DNA of 64,000 bases from Burkholderia cepacia. GTDB taxonomy: Bacteria; Pseudomonadota; Gammaproteobacteria; Burkholderiales; Burkholderiaceae. Position 1 is the first letter of the stretch. Every line of letters starts with the position of its first letter. The DNA lies in the NCBI RefSeq assembly GCF_029962485.1, contig NZ_CP073637.1, positions 3,472,001 to 3,536,000 of the forward strand. The letters run 5' to 3'. The position numbers were made by a program, and so were the translations under genes. Of the stretch, positions 1-9,175 are shown one piece after another. Under the pieces are notes generated by a model. It was given only the letters and a program-made list of their open reading frames with translations. It searched no databases and had not been told where the DNA came from.

Positions 1-1
1 C

Positions 2-769
2 ACCTGCCCGAGCTGCGCGGACGGCCTCGAGCAATACTGCGAGAACGGCTTCGTCGGCACCTACAACGGCCAGGATCGCGTGACGGGCGACATCACGTTC
101 GGCGGCTATTCGACGCAGCTCGTCGTCGACGAGGCGTTCGTGCTGCGCGTGCCCGAGACGCTCGACCCGGCCGGCGCCGCACCGCTCCTGTGCGCGGGGA
201 TCACGACCTACTCGCCGCTGCGGCAGTGGAACGTCGGACCCGGCAAGAAGGTCGGCATCGTCGGCCTCGGCGGCCTCGGCCACATGGGCGTGAAGCTGGC
301 GCGCGCGATGGGTGCGCACGTCGTGCTGTTCACGACGTCGCCGTCGAAGATCGAGGACGGCAAGCGCGTCGGCGCGCACGAAGTCGTGATCTCGAAGGAC
401 GAAGCGCAGATGCATGCGCACCTGAACAGCTTCGACTTCATCCTGAACACGGTCGCCGCGCCGCACGACCTGAACCCGTTCCTGCACCTGCTGAAGCGCG
501 ACGGCACGATGACGCTCGTCGGCGCGCCGGAGCACGACCACCCGTCGCCGCAAGTGTTCAACCTGATCTTCAAGCGCCGCCGCCTCGCGGGCTCGCTGAT
601 CGGCGGGATCGCGGAAACGCAGGAAATGCTCGACTTCTGCGCGGAGCACGGGATCACGTCGGATATCGAGACGATTCCGATGCAGCAGATCAACGCCGCT
701 TACGAGCGGATGCTGAAGAGCGACGTGAAGTACCGGTTCGTGATCGACATGGCGTCGATCAAGCAGTAA
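2..769 (+). CDS. zinc-dependent alcohol dehydrogenase, NAD(P)-dependent (5' truncated by window edge)
   Basis: The reading frame is open to the left edge, so the N-terminus lies outside the window; the GTG at 80 is internal. The first visible residues carry the four-cysteine structural zinc lobe pattern (CPSC...YCENG) of medium-chain dehydrogenases of the cinnamyl-alcohol/YahK type. The Rossmann motif GLGGLGHMGVKLA follows about 60 residues later, then the C-terminal part of the coenzyme domain. The enzyme should oxidise primary alcohols or reduce aldehydes in the cytoplasm; the substrate cannot be told from sequence. It ends at a bidirectional terminator shared with the convergent exonuclease III gene. 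Confidence 0.9.
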   Translation, partial: TCPSCADGLEQYCENGFVGTYNGQDRVTGDITFGGYSTQLVVDEAFVLRVPETLDPAGAAPLLCAGITTYSPLRQWNVGPGKKVGIVGLGGLGHMGVKLARAMGAHVVLFTTSPSKIEDGKRVGAHEVVISKDEAQMHAHLNSFDFILNTVAAPHDLNPFLHLLKRDGTMTLVGAPEHDHPSPQVFNLIFKRRRLAGSLIGGIAETQEMLDFCAEHGITSDIETIPMQQINAAYERMLKSDVKYRFVIDMASIKQ

Positions 770-784
770 GCACCGCGTCAAACG

Positions 785-820
785 AAACGGGCCGCATGTC
801 AGACATGCGGCCCGTTTTGC
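785..820. terminator. bidirectional intrinsic terminator
   Basis: A perfect 15-bp stem (785-799 with 803-817) with a 3-nt loop is followed by TTTT on the plus strand and by a run of T on the minus strand. It lies between the convergent alcohol dehydrogenase and exonuclease III genes. Confidence 0.85.
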
Positions 821-855
821 ATTCGGCGGCTGCGCACGCGGCGCAGCGCCGCCAA

Positions 856-1629
856 TCACTTCTTGTAGTCGTAGTCGATCGTCAGCGGCGCATGGTCGCT
901 GAACTTGATGTCCTTGAAGATCGACGTGCTTTTCGCGGTGCCGGCCACGCCAGGCGTCGCGATCTGGTAGTCGATCCGCCACCCGACGTTCTTCGCGTAT
1001 GCCTGGCCGCGGTTGCTCCACCACGTGTACTGCTCGGCGCGCGGGTCGAGCGTGCGGAACACGTCGACGTAGCCGACATCGTCGAACAGCTTCGTGAGCC
1101 ACTCGCGCTCTTCCGGCAGGCAGCCCGAGTTCTTCTGGTTGCTCTTCCAGTTCTTGATGTCGATTTCCTTGTGGACGATGTTCACGTCGCCGCACAGGAT
1201 CACCTCGCGCTTCTTCTTGAGCTGAGCGAGATGCGGCATGAATTCGTCCATGAAGCGGTACTTCGCCTGCTGGCGCTCTTCGCCGCTCGAGCCGGACGGT
1301 ACGTACACCGACACGACCGACAGCTTGCCGTAGCGCGCCTCGACGTAGCGCCCTTCGGAATCGAATTCGCTGCTGCCGAAGCCGATGATCACGTCATCGG
1401 GCTCGCGCCGGCTGTACACGCCCGCGCCGCTGTAGCCCTTCTTCTCGGCGTGGTGGAAATAGCTCTTGAAGCCGTGCGGCTCGACGAATTCGGCCGGCAG
1501 GTCGTCGGCCGATACCTTGATTTCCTGCACGCACACGCAGTCGGCGTTCTGTTCGCCGAGCCAGTCGAAGAAGCCCTTCTTCGCGGCGGAGCGGATGCCG
1601 TTCAGGTTGGCGGTAATCACTCGCATCAT
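856..1629 (-). CDS. xth: exodeoxyribonuclease III / AP endonuclease
   Basis: The product has 257 residues, the usual length for the ExoIII/APE1 family of the endonuclease-exonuclease-phosphatase fold. It should cut DNA 5' to abasic sites and degrade 3' ends in base excision repair. Visible family motifs are the N-terminal LNGIRSA with Asn10, the metal-binding Glu in VQEIK (Glu36), GDVNIVH in the middle, and the C-terminal SDHAPL (244-249) with the catalytic Asp-His. Two adjacent ATG codons (1629 and 1626) could serve as start. Its promoter must lie in the short gap before the PPK2 gene. Confidence 0.95.
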   Translation of the reverse strand: MMRVITANLNGIRSAAKKGFFDWLGEQNADCVCVQEIKVSADDLPAEFVEPHGFKSYFHHAEKKGYSGAGVYSRREPDDVIIGFGSSEFDSEGRYVEARYGKLSVVSVYVPSGSSGEERQQAKYRFMDEFMPHLAQLKKKREVILCGDVNIVHKEIDIKNWKSNQKNSGCLPEEREWLTKLFDDVGYVDVFRTLDPRAEQYTWWSNRGQAYAKNVGWRIDYQIATPGVAGTAKSTSIFKDIKFSDHAPLTIDYDYKK

Positions 1630-1670
1630 GTCGGGTTCCGTTCAGTTCGATGTTTTTACAGGGTGGCAGC

Positions 1671-2510
1671 TTAACGGATCTTCACGCCTTCGAGCTCGGG
1701 CTTCGGCGGCGGGAATTCCAGCTTCATGTCGGTCATCGCGCGCAGCAGCAGCTCGGCGATCATCACGTTGCGGTGCGTCTTCGAATCGGCCGGGATCACG
1801 TACCACGGCGCATGCTCGGCCGACGTCGCGGCGAGTGCGTCGCGGTACGCGGACTGGTACGCGTCCCAGTGCTTGCGCGCGTCGAGATCGGAGATGTCGA
1901 ACTTCCAGTGCTTGGTTGGATCGTCGATGCGCGCCTGCAGCCGCTCGCGCTGCTCGTCCTTCGAGATGTGCAGGAAGCATTTGATGATCGTCGTGCCGTT
2001 CTCGGACAGCATCGTCTCGAAATCGCGGATCTGCCGGTAGCGGCGCTCGCATTCCTTCGCGTCGATCAGGTCGAGCACGCGCGGCACGAGCACGTCTTCA
2101 TAGTGGCTGCGGTTGAAGATCGCGAGCTCGCCCGCGGCCGGCACCTGCGCATGCACGCGCCACAGGAAGTCGTGCGCGGCCTCGATCGGCGTCGGCGCCT
2201 TGAACGGCACGATGCGCAGGCCGAGCGGATCGACGTCGCGGAACACCGCGCGCACGGTGCCGTCCTTGCCGCTGGTGTCCATCCCCTGCAGCACGAGCAG
2301 CACGCGCTTCTTCTGCTGCGTGTGCAGGCGCTCCTGCTGCGTGTCGAGTTCGGTCGACACGGCCGACAGCCGTTCGCGGTCGGCGTCCTTCGAGCCGGAC
2401 GAAAACGGCTTCGCGGCCGGGTCGAACGCATCGAGCTTGAATGCGGCGGCTTCCTTCTCGCGCGTGCTGTACGGCACGCGGAAATCGTCGAGCGACGGTT
2501 GTTTCGCCAT
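1671..2510 (-). CDS. polyphosphate kinase 2 family protein
   Basis: The 279-residue product is a one-domain PPK2-type kinase, which transfers phosphate between polyphosphate and nucleotides. Walker A is visible as GMDTSGKDGT (about 76-85), the Walker B region as FNRSHYEDVL, and a lid segment DDPTKHWKF follows. I chose the ATG at 2510 because a GGAGG sits 7 bp upstream; the frame stays open a further 93 bp, but that stretch runs into the terminator of gatB and has no ribosome site. Whether it prefers ADP, GDP or AMP cannot be read from the sequence. It follows gatB on the same strand behind a terminator, so it is probably its own unit. Confidence 0.9.
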   Translation of the reverse strand: MAKQPSLDDFRVPYSTREKEAAAFKLDAFDPAAKPFSSGSKDADRERLSAVSTELDTQQERLHTQQKKRVLLVLQGMDTSGKDGTVRAVFRDVDPLGLRIVPFKAPTPIEAAHDFLWRVHAQVPAAGELAIFNRSHYEDVLVPRVLDLIDAKECERRYRQIRDFETMLSENGTTIIKCFLHISKDEQRERLQARIDDPTKHWKFDISDLDARKHWDAYQSAYRDALAATSAEHAPWYVIPADSKTHRNVMIAELLLRAMTDMKLEFPPPKPELEGVKIR

Positions 2511-2563
2511 TCGTTCCTCCGTTGGACGGTGTGGTGCATACGATAACGCATCCACCAAACGCA

Positions 2564-2597
2564 ACGGGCCGCTCCGAACTGGTTCGGAGCGGCCCGT
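2564..2597 (-). terminator. intrinsic terminator downstream of gatB
   Basis: A perfect 16-bp inverted repeat (2564-2579 with 2582-2597) with a 2-nt centre lies 31 bp past the gatB stop. The following T-run on the minus strand is weak, so termination may rely on the very stable stem. Confidence 0.7.
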
Positions 2598-2628
2598 CGT
2601 CAAGCGCGGTTCAGGCGCGCGGTCATGC

Positions 2629-4104
2629 TCAGCCGAGCTTCTTCTTCAGCAGTTCGTTGACCTGCTGCGGATTGGCCTTGCCCTTCGTGGCCTTCATCGC
2701 CTGGCCGATCAGCGCGTTGAACGCCTTTTCCTTGCCCGCGCGGAATTCCTCGACCGACTTCGCGTTCGCCGCGAGCACTTCGTCGATGATCGCTTCCAGC
2801 GCGCCGGTGTCGGAGATCTGCTTCAGCCCCTTCGCGTCGATGATGCGGTCGGCCGCGCCTTCGTCGGTCGCCTTCTCGTCCCAGATCGTCGTGAAGATTT
2901 CCTTCGCGATCTTGTTCGAGATCGTGCCGTCGGCGATGCGCTGCAGCAACAGCGCGAGCTGCGCAGCCGACACGGGGATCGCGTCGATCTCGATGCCGTC
3001 GCGGTTCAGCTGCGACGACACGTCGCCCATCAGCCAGTTCGCGACGATCTTCGCGTTCGCCGCACCGGCCTTCGCGACCACGGACTCGAAGTACGCGGCC
3101 ATCGCCTTGCTCGATGTCAGCACGCCCGCGTCATACGCGGACACGCCGTACTCGTCGACGAAGCGCTGCTGGATCGCGGCCGGCAGTTCGGGCATGCCGG
3201 ACTGCACGCGCTCGATCCAGTCCTGGCCGATCACGAGCGGCATCAGGTCGGGATCGGGGAAGTAGCGGTAATCGTGCGCGTCTTCCTTGCTGCGCATCGA
3301 ACGCGTCTCGCGCTTGTCCGGATCGTACAGGCGCGTTTCCTGCACGACTTCGCCGCCGTCCTCGATCAGCTCGATCTGGCGACGGACTTCGAAGTTGATC
3401 GCTTCCTCGAGGAACCGGAACGAGTTCAGGTTCTTGATTTCCGCGCGCGTGCCGAACTTCTCCTGGCCGACCGGGCGCACCGACACGTTCGCATCGCAGC
3501 GGAACGAGCCTTCCTGCATGTTGCCGTCGCAGATGCCGAGCCACACGACGAGCCCGTGCAGCGCCTTCGCGTACGCAACGGCTTCGGCCGCGCTGCGCAT
3601 TTCCGGCTCGGTGACGATCTCGAGCAGCGGCGTGCCGGCGCGGTTCAGGTCGATCCCCGTCATCCCGGCGAAGTCTTCATGCAGCGACTTGCCCGCATCT
3701 TCCTCGAGGTGCGCGCGGGTCAGGTTGACCGTCTTCTCGTACGCTGCTTTGCCTGCCTTCTCGTTGGCGGGCACCTGGATCGTGATCTGGCCGCCCTGCA
3801 CGACCGGAATCTCGTACTGGCTGATCTGATAGCCCTTCGGCAGATCGGGGTAGAAGTAATTCTTGCGCGCGAAGATGCTGCGCGGCGCGATGGTCGAGCC
3901 AATCGCGAGACCGAAGCGGATCGCGCGTTCGACTGCGCCGCGGTTCAGCACCGGCAGTACGCCCGGCAGCGCCAGGTCGACCGGGCAGGCCTGCGTGTTC
4001 GGTTCGGCGCCGAACTGCGTCGACGCGCCCGAGAAAATCTTCGAGACGGTCGACAGTTGCGCGTGCGTCTCGAGACCGATAACGACTTCCCATTGCGTAG
4101 TCAT
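2629..4104 (-). CDS. gatB: Asp-tRNA(Asn)/Glu-tRNA(Gln) amidotransferase subunit B
   Basis: The 491-residue product matches the length of GatB. The N-terminus shows the family signature [13 protein letters not shown] and the cradle domain ([27 protein letters not shown]), then a C-terminal tail/YqeY-like helical domain ending in [14 protein letters not shown]. GatB binds the mischarged tRNA and phosphorylates the amino acid before amidation inside the GatCAB heterotrimer. It starts 3 bp after the gatA stop and is the last gene of gatC-gatA-gatB. The enzyme supplies Asn-tRNA and/or Gln-tRNA where the direct synthetase is missing. Confidence 0.97.
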   Translation of the reverse strand: MTTQWEVVIGLETHAQLSTVSKIFSGASTQFGAEPNTQACPVDLALPGVLPVLNRGAVERAIRFGLAIGSTIAPRSIFARKNYFYPDLPKGYQISQYEIPVVQGGQITIQVPANEKAGKAAYEKTVNLTRAHLEEDAGKSLHEDFAGMTGIDLNRAGTPLLEIVTEPEMRSAAEAVAYAKALHGLVVWLGICDGNMQEGSFRCDANVSVRPVGQEKFGTRAEIKNLNSFRFLEEAINFEVRRQIELIEDGGEVVQETRLYDPDKRETRSMRSKEDAHDYRYFPDPDLMPLVIGQDWIERVQSGMPELPAAIQQRFVDEYGVSAYDAGVLTSSKAMAAYFESVVAKAGAANAKIVANWLMGDVSSQLNRDGIEIDAIPVSAAQLALLLQRIADGTISNKIAKEIFTTIWDEKATDEGAADRIIDAKGLKQISDTGALEAIIDEVLAANAKSVEEFRAGKEKAFNALIGQAMKATKGKANPQQVNELLKKKLG

Positions 4105-4107
4105 TGC

Positions 4108-5598
4108 TTACACCCCTGCCGGAACTTGCTTGTGCCAGTCGGTCGCGCGCTGGAACGCGTCGGCGACCTGCAGCATCCGGGCTTCGTTGAAATAGTTGCC
4201 GATGATCTGCAGGCCGACCGGGCGCTTCGCGTTCGCGCCCGCGCCGAAGCCGCACGGCACGCTCATGCCGGGCAGGCCGGCGAGGCTCACCGACAGCGTG
4301 TAGATATCCGCGAGATACATCTTCACCGGATCGTCGCCCTTCGCGCCGAGATCCCATGCGACCGTCGGCGACGCCGGGCCCATGATCACGTCGCACGACT
4401 TGAACGCTTCCTGGAAATCGTTCGCGATGATGCGGCGGATCTTCTGCGCCTGCAGGTAGTACGCGTCGTAGTAGCCGTGCGACAGCACGTACGCGCCGAC
4501 CAGAATCCGGCGCTTCACCTCGGGGCCGAAGCCTTCGGCGCGCGACTTCTTGTACATGTCGAGCAGGTCGCCGTACTGCGCGGCGCGATGGCCGAAGCGC
4601 ACGCCGTCGAAACGCGACAGGTTCGACGACGCTTCCGCCGGCGCGATCACGTAGTACACGGGGATCGACAGTTCCGTCTTCGGCAGCGACACCGGCACGA
4701 GCGTCGCGCCGAGCGCTTCATACTGCTTCAGTGCGGCGTCGATCGTCGCGCGCACGTCGTCGGCGAGGCCTTCGCCGAAATATTCGTTCGGCAAACCGAT
4801 GCGCAGGCCCGCGAGCGGCTTGCCCGCGTCGTTGCCGGCTGCCCACGGCTGGCCGAGGTGGCGCGTGAAATCTTCGTCGTCGCGCTCGAGGCTCGTCGAA
4901 TCGCGCTCGTCGAAGCCGGCCATCGCGTTCAGCAGCAGCGCGCAGTCGGACGCGCTCTGCGCCATCGGGCCGCCCTGGTCGAGCGACGACGCGAACGCGA
5001 TCATCCCGTAGCGCGACACGCGGCCGTAGGTCGGCTTGATGCCCGTCACGCCCGCGAACGACGCGGGCTGGCGGATCGAGCCGCCGGTGTCGGTGCCCGT
5101 CGCGGCCGGCGCGAGGCGCGCGGCGACGGCGGCCGAGCTGCCGCCCGAGCTGCCGCCCGGCACCGCGTTCGTGTCCCACGGGTTCTTCACCGCGCCGAAC
5201 GCCGAATTCTCGTTCGACGAGCCCATCGCGAACTCGTCCATGTTGGTCTTGCCGAGCGTGACCATGCCGGCCGCCTGCAGGCGGGCGACGACGGTCGCGT
5301 CGAACGGGCTCTCGTAATTCGCGAGCATCTTCGAGCCGGCGGTCGAGCGCCAGCCGCGCGTGACGAAGACGTCCTTGTGCGCGATCGGCAGGCCGGTGAG
5401 CGCGCCGCCCGCGCCGCGCGCGAGCTCCGCGTCGGCGGCTTTCGCCTGCGCGAGGGTCAGATCGGCGTCGACGTGGACGAACGCGTTCAGGTCGCGTGCG
5501 GCGTCGATCCGTTTCAGGTAGTGCTGCGCGAGCTCGACGGCCGAGCATTCCTTGGCGGCGAGCGCGGCGCGCAGTTCGGTCAGGCTTTTTGCGTGCAT
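4108..5598 (-). CDS. gatA: Asp-tRNA(Asn)/Glu-tRNA(Gln) amidotransferase subunit A
   Basis: This 496-residue protein belongs to the amidase signature family. It carries the catalytic Lys in PIAHKDVF, the glycine/serine-rich [13 protein letters not shown] with the cis-Ser, and the nucleophile region [11 protein letters not shown]. It releases ammonia from glutamine for transfer to the activated tRNA-bound amino acid. It lies between gatC (69 bp upstream) and gatB (3 bp downstream), consistent with one operon and fixed stoichiometry of the trimer. Confidence 0.97.
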   Translation of the reverse strand: MHAKSLTELRAALAAKECSAVELAQHYLKRIDAARDLNAFVHVDADLTLAQAKAADAELARGAGGALTGLPIAHKDVFVTRGWRSTAGSKMLANYESPFDATVVARLQAAGMVTLGKTNMDEFAMGSSNENSAFGAVKNPWDTNAVPGGSSGGSSAAVAARLAPAATGTDTGGSIRQPASFAGVTGIKPTYGRVSRYGMIAFASSLDQGGPMAQSASDCALLLNAMAGFDERDSTSLERDDEDFTRHLGQPWAAGNDAGKPLAGLRIGLPNEYFGEGLADDVRATIDAALKQYEALGATLVPVSLPKTELSIPVYYVIAPAEASSNLSRFDGVRFGHRAAQYGDLLDMYKKSRAEGFGPEVKRRILVGAYVLSHGYYDAYYLQAQKIRRIIANDFQEAFKSCDVIMGPASPTVAWDLGAKGDDPVKMYLADIYTLSVSLAGLPGMSVPCGFGAGANAKRPVGLQIIGNYFNEARMLQVADAFQRATDWHKQVPAGV

Positions 5599-5667
5599 TG
5601 AGTGGTTTTCCTGGGAATTCTGGGTGGCGCGCGGCGCGAAGGCGGCGGCGCGCTTGTCATCGAATGC

Positions 5668-5967
5668 TTACTCGATCACCTTCGGCACGAGATAGAGGCC
5701 GTCCTGGACGGCCGGCGCCGGACGCTGGTTGTCGTCGCGATTGACGACCTCCGTCACGGCGTCGTCGCGCAGGCGCTGCGCGACTTCCTGGATCTGTTCG
5801 ATCGGGTGGGCGAGCGGCGCGATGCCGGCGGTGTCGACCGCCTGCATCTGTTCGACGAGGCCGAAGAATTCATTGAGCTGGCCGAGCATGTGCTCGGCGT
5901 CGGCGTCGGCCATTTCGAGTCGCGCCAGGTGCGCGATGCGTTTCACATCGGTCAGGGTCAGGGCCAT
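5668..5967 (-). CDS. gatC: Asp-tRNA(Asn)/Glu-tRNA(Gln) amidotransferase subunit C
   Basis: The 99-residue product has the GatC signature: N-terminal [15 protein letters not shown], the central [25 protein letters not shown], and a C-terminal VPKVIE tail. GatC is a small chaperone-like belt that stabilises the GatA-GatB interface. It is the first gene of the gatCAB operon and is divergent from mreB. Confidence 0.95.
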
Positions 5968-6334
5968 GCGATCACCGGAAAAACAAGGCTGCGCAGCGCA
6001 TCAAAAGCAGCACTGCGGCGGGGGGTTGGAGGGTGCGATCCCACCCTCAAAAATCGGGGCCGAAGCGGCAAAAATACCACCCGTTTCGATTCAAATACCG
6101 TGAAATTATAAGGTATCATTACGCGTTCGACCCAAACCCGGCAGCCTTTTCCCGCACCGTTTCGCCTCGCTTCGGCAAGCCGTGCGTGCATCGTGCGATC
6201 CCCGGTAGACATCACTCGCAGCTTCGTGCGCCGCGGCGGCCGCTTCCGCCACGCTTCCCGAGGCTGTTATTTTTTCCGCTGCCGCCCTCAGCGCTCGCTA
6301 TGCAGGGCCGGCCCAGAGCGAAACAGGATTCTGA
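5968..6334. promoter_or_regulatory. divergent gatC/mreB control region
   Basis: This 367-bp gap separates gatC (minus) and mreB (plus). A TATAAT box for gatC is present on the minus strand at 6105-6110, with TTGGGT 19 bp upstream, implying a leader of roughly 130 nt. A 7-bp hairpin (6029-6035 with 6042-6048) sits in that leader. No clear consensus promoter for mreB is evident. Confidence 0.4.
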
Positions 6335-7378
<1,044 letters not shown>

Positions 7379-7504
7379 TCGTCTAAGCTGTTTCGTTGAT
7401 ATGACGCACCCGCGGCGTGGCCGGATCGCTCGATTAGAACGAACCGCCGCGCCGTTTGCGCGTCTGAGCATCATTTAACCGATCCCACGCGCCCGGCGCC
7501 GACC

Positions 7505-8572
7505 ATGGAATACAGTCCGCCGCCCCTCTTCAAGCAAGGTCCGCCCGCGCTCGCGCGGCTCATCTTCTTCGTTGCCCTCGCCATCGCGCTCCTCGTATCG
7601 GACGCGCGCTTCAGCACGCTCGAAATCCTCCGCGGCGTGCTCGGCACCGTGCTCTATCCGCTGCAGCGCGCGGCGCTCGTGCCGCGCGACCTGTTCATGG
7701 GCGCGGCCGACATCGCCGTCACCGGCGCATCGCTGCGCCACGAGAACGACGATCTCCGCAAACGCAACCTGCAGCTGTCCACGCAGGCCAACCAGGCCGC
7801 CGTGCTCACGCAGGAAAACGCGCACCTGCGCGCGGTGCTCGAGCTACGCCAGCACATCGCGACGCAATCGACGCCGGTCGAGATCCAGTACGACACCAGC
7901 GATCCGTTCACGCAGAAGATCGTGATCGGGCAAGGTTCGCAGCAGGGCATCCAGAACGGCTCGCCCGTCGTCAGCGAAGACGGCGTGATCGGCCAGGTCA
8001 CGCGCGTGTTCCCGCTGCAGGCCGAAGTCACGCTGGTCACCGACCGCGATCTCGCGATTCCCGTGCAAGTGCTGCGCACCGGCCTGCGCAGCGTGATCTA
8101 CGGCACGCCGAAGGGCGATTCGCTCGATCTGCGCTTCGTGCCGACGAGCGCGGATCTCGTGGCCGGCGACGAGCTCGTCACGAGCGGCCTCGACGGCGTC
8201 TATCCGCCCGGCCTGCCGGTCGCGAAGGTCGCGCGTGTCGACAAGCTCGCCGATACGGCCTTCGCGCGCGTGACCTGCGCGCCGATCGCCGCCGTGCGCG
8301 GCGCGCGCCAGATGCTCGTGCTGCACTACCAGAACGACATCCCGCCGCGCCCGGCCGAGCCCGATCCGGCCACCGAGAAGAACGCGAAGGGCAAGAAGGG
8401 CGCGAAAGCCGCCGCGAAGGGCGAGAAGGCAGACAAGGCCGACGCTAACGCCAAGCCGGCCGCCGCGGCCCAGCCCGCCGCGAAGCCTGCGCCGGCGGCG
8501 CCCGCCGCCTCCGGCAAACCGGCCACCGCGCCCGCGAAGCCCGCGGCCGGGCAACCAGGAGCCCAGCGATGA
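7505..8572 (+). CDS. mreC: rod shape-determining protein MreC
   Basis: The 355-residue protein has one N-terminal membrane helix (about 18-36), a coiled-coil stretch rich in Asn/Leu/Gln (about 70-115) and the periplasmic beta-barrel domain (for example VIGQGSQQGIQNGSPVV and the GVIGQVT segment). MreC links the MreB cytoskeleton to PBP2-RodA. From about residue 285 the chain turns into a Lys/Ala/Pro-rich low-complexity tail that many MreC proteins lack. It overlaps mreD by 4 bp (ATGA), so the two are translationally coupled. Confidence 0.95.
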   Translation: MEYSPPPLFKQGPPALARLIFFVALAIALLVSDARFSTLEILRGVLGTVLYPLQRAALVPRDLFMGAADIAVTGASLRHENDDLRKRNLQLSTQANQAAVLTQENAHLRAVLELRQHIATQSTPVEIQYDTSDPFTQKIVIGQGSQQGIQNGSPVVSEDGVIGQVTRVFPLQAEVTLVTDRDLAIPVQVLRTGLRSVIYGTPKGDSLDLRFVPTSADLVAGDELVTSGLDGVYPPGLPVAKVARVDKLADTAFARVTCAPIAAVRGARQMLVLHYQNDIPPRPAEPDPATEKNAKGKKGAKAAAKGEKADKADANAKPAAAAQPAAKPAPAAPAASGKPATAPAKPAAGQPGAQR

Positions 8573-9081
8573 ACCGCCCGCAATACATCCTGCAGCCGGT
8601 CAATCCGTACTTCATCGTCTTCAGCCTCGCCGCCGCGTTCCTGCTGAACCTGATGCCATGGGGCCGCCTGCCCGGCGTGCCCGACTTCGTCGCGCTCGTG
8701 CTGCTGTTCTGGAACATCCACCAGCCGCGCAAGGTCGGGATGGGCGTCGCGTTCTTGCTCGGCATCCTGATGGACGTGCATGACGCGGGGCTGCTCGGCG
8801 AGCACGCGCTCGCCTATACGTTGCTGTCGTACGGCGCGATCACGATCCACCGCCGCGTGCTGTGGATGCCGATCGGCGTGCAGGTGCTGTATGTCACGCC
8901 GCTGCTTGTCGTCGCGCAGCTCGTGCCGTTCGTGATCCGTCTCGTGATGGGCGCCGCGTTCCCCGGCTGGCGCTACCTCGTCGACGGCTTCGTCGAAGCC
9001 GCGCTGTGGCCAATCGCGAGCCACCTGCTGCTGATGCCGCAACGCCGCCCGGTCGATCCGGACGATACGCGCCCCATCTGA
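8569..9081 (+). CDS. mreD: rod shape-determining membrane protein MreD
   Basis: This 170-residue protein has the pattern of about five hydrophobic helices typical of MreD and starts inside the stop of mreC. Recognisable stretches are YFIVFSLAAAFLLNLMPWG, the charged NIHQPRKVG loop and GILMDVHDAG. MreD is an inner-membrane partner of MreC in the elongasome. A 94-bp GC-rich gap precedes mrdA. Confidence 0.93.
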   Translation: MNRPQYILQPVNPYFIVFSLAAAFLLNLMPWGRLPGVPDFVALVLLFWNIHQPRKVGMGVAFLLGILMDVHDAGLLGEHALAYTLLSYGAITIHRRVLWMPIGVQVLYVTPLLVVAQLVPFVIRLVMGAAFPGWRYLVDGFVEAALWPIASHLLLMPQRRPVDPDDTRPI

Positions 9082-9175
9082 GCCGGACCGACCTTGAATA
9101 CCCGCCGCCCCCACGCCCGTTGCGCCCAGGGGCGGCACCTCGCCCGCCCGCGCGGGCCGGATCGACTGTAACCGC

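Noticed and set aside
2113..5601. 1162-codon plus-strand frame opposite gatCAB
   Set aside because: It is an antisense shadow typical of high-GC genomes, Arg-rich and overlapping three well-supported genes.
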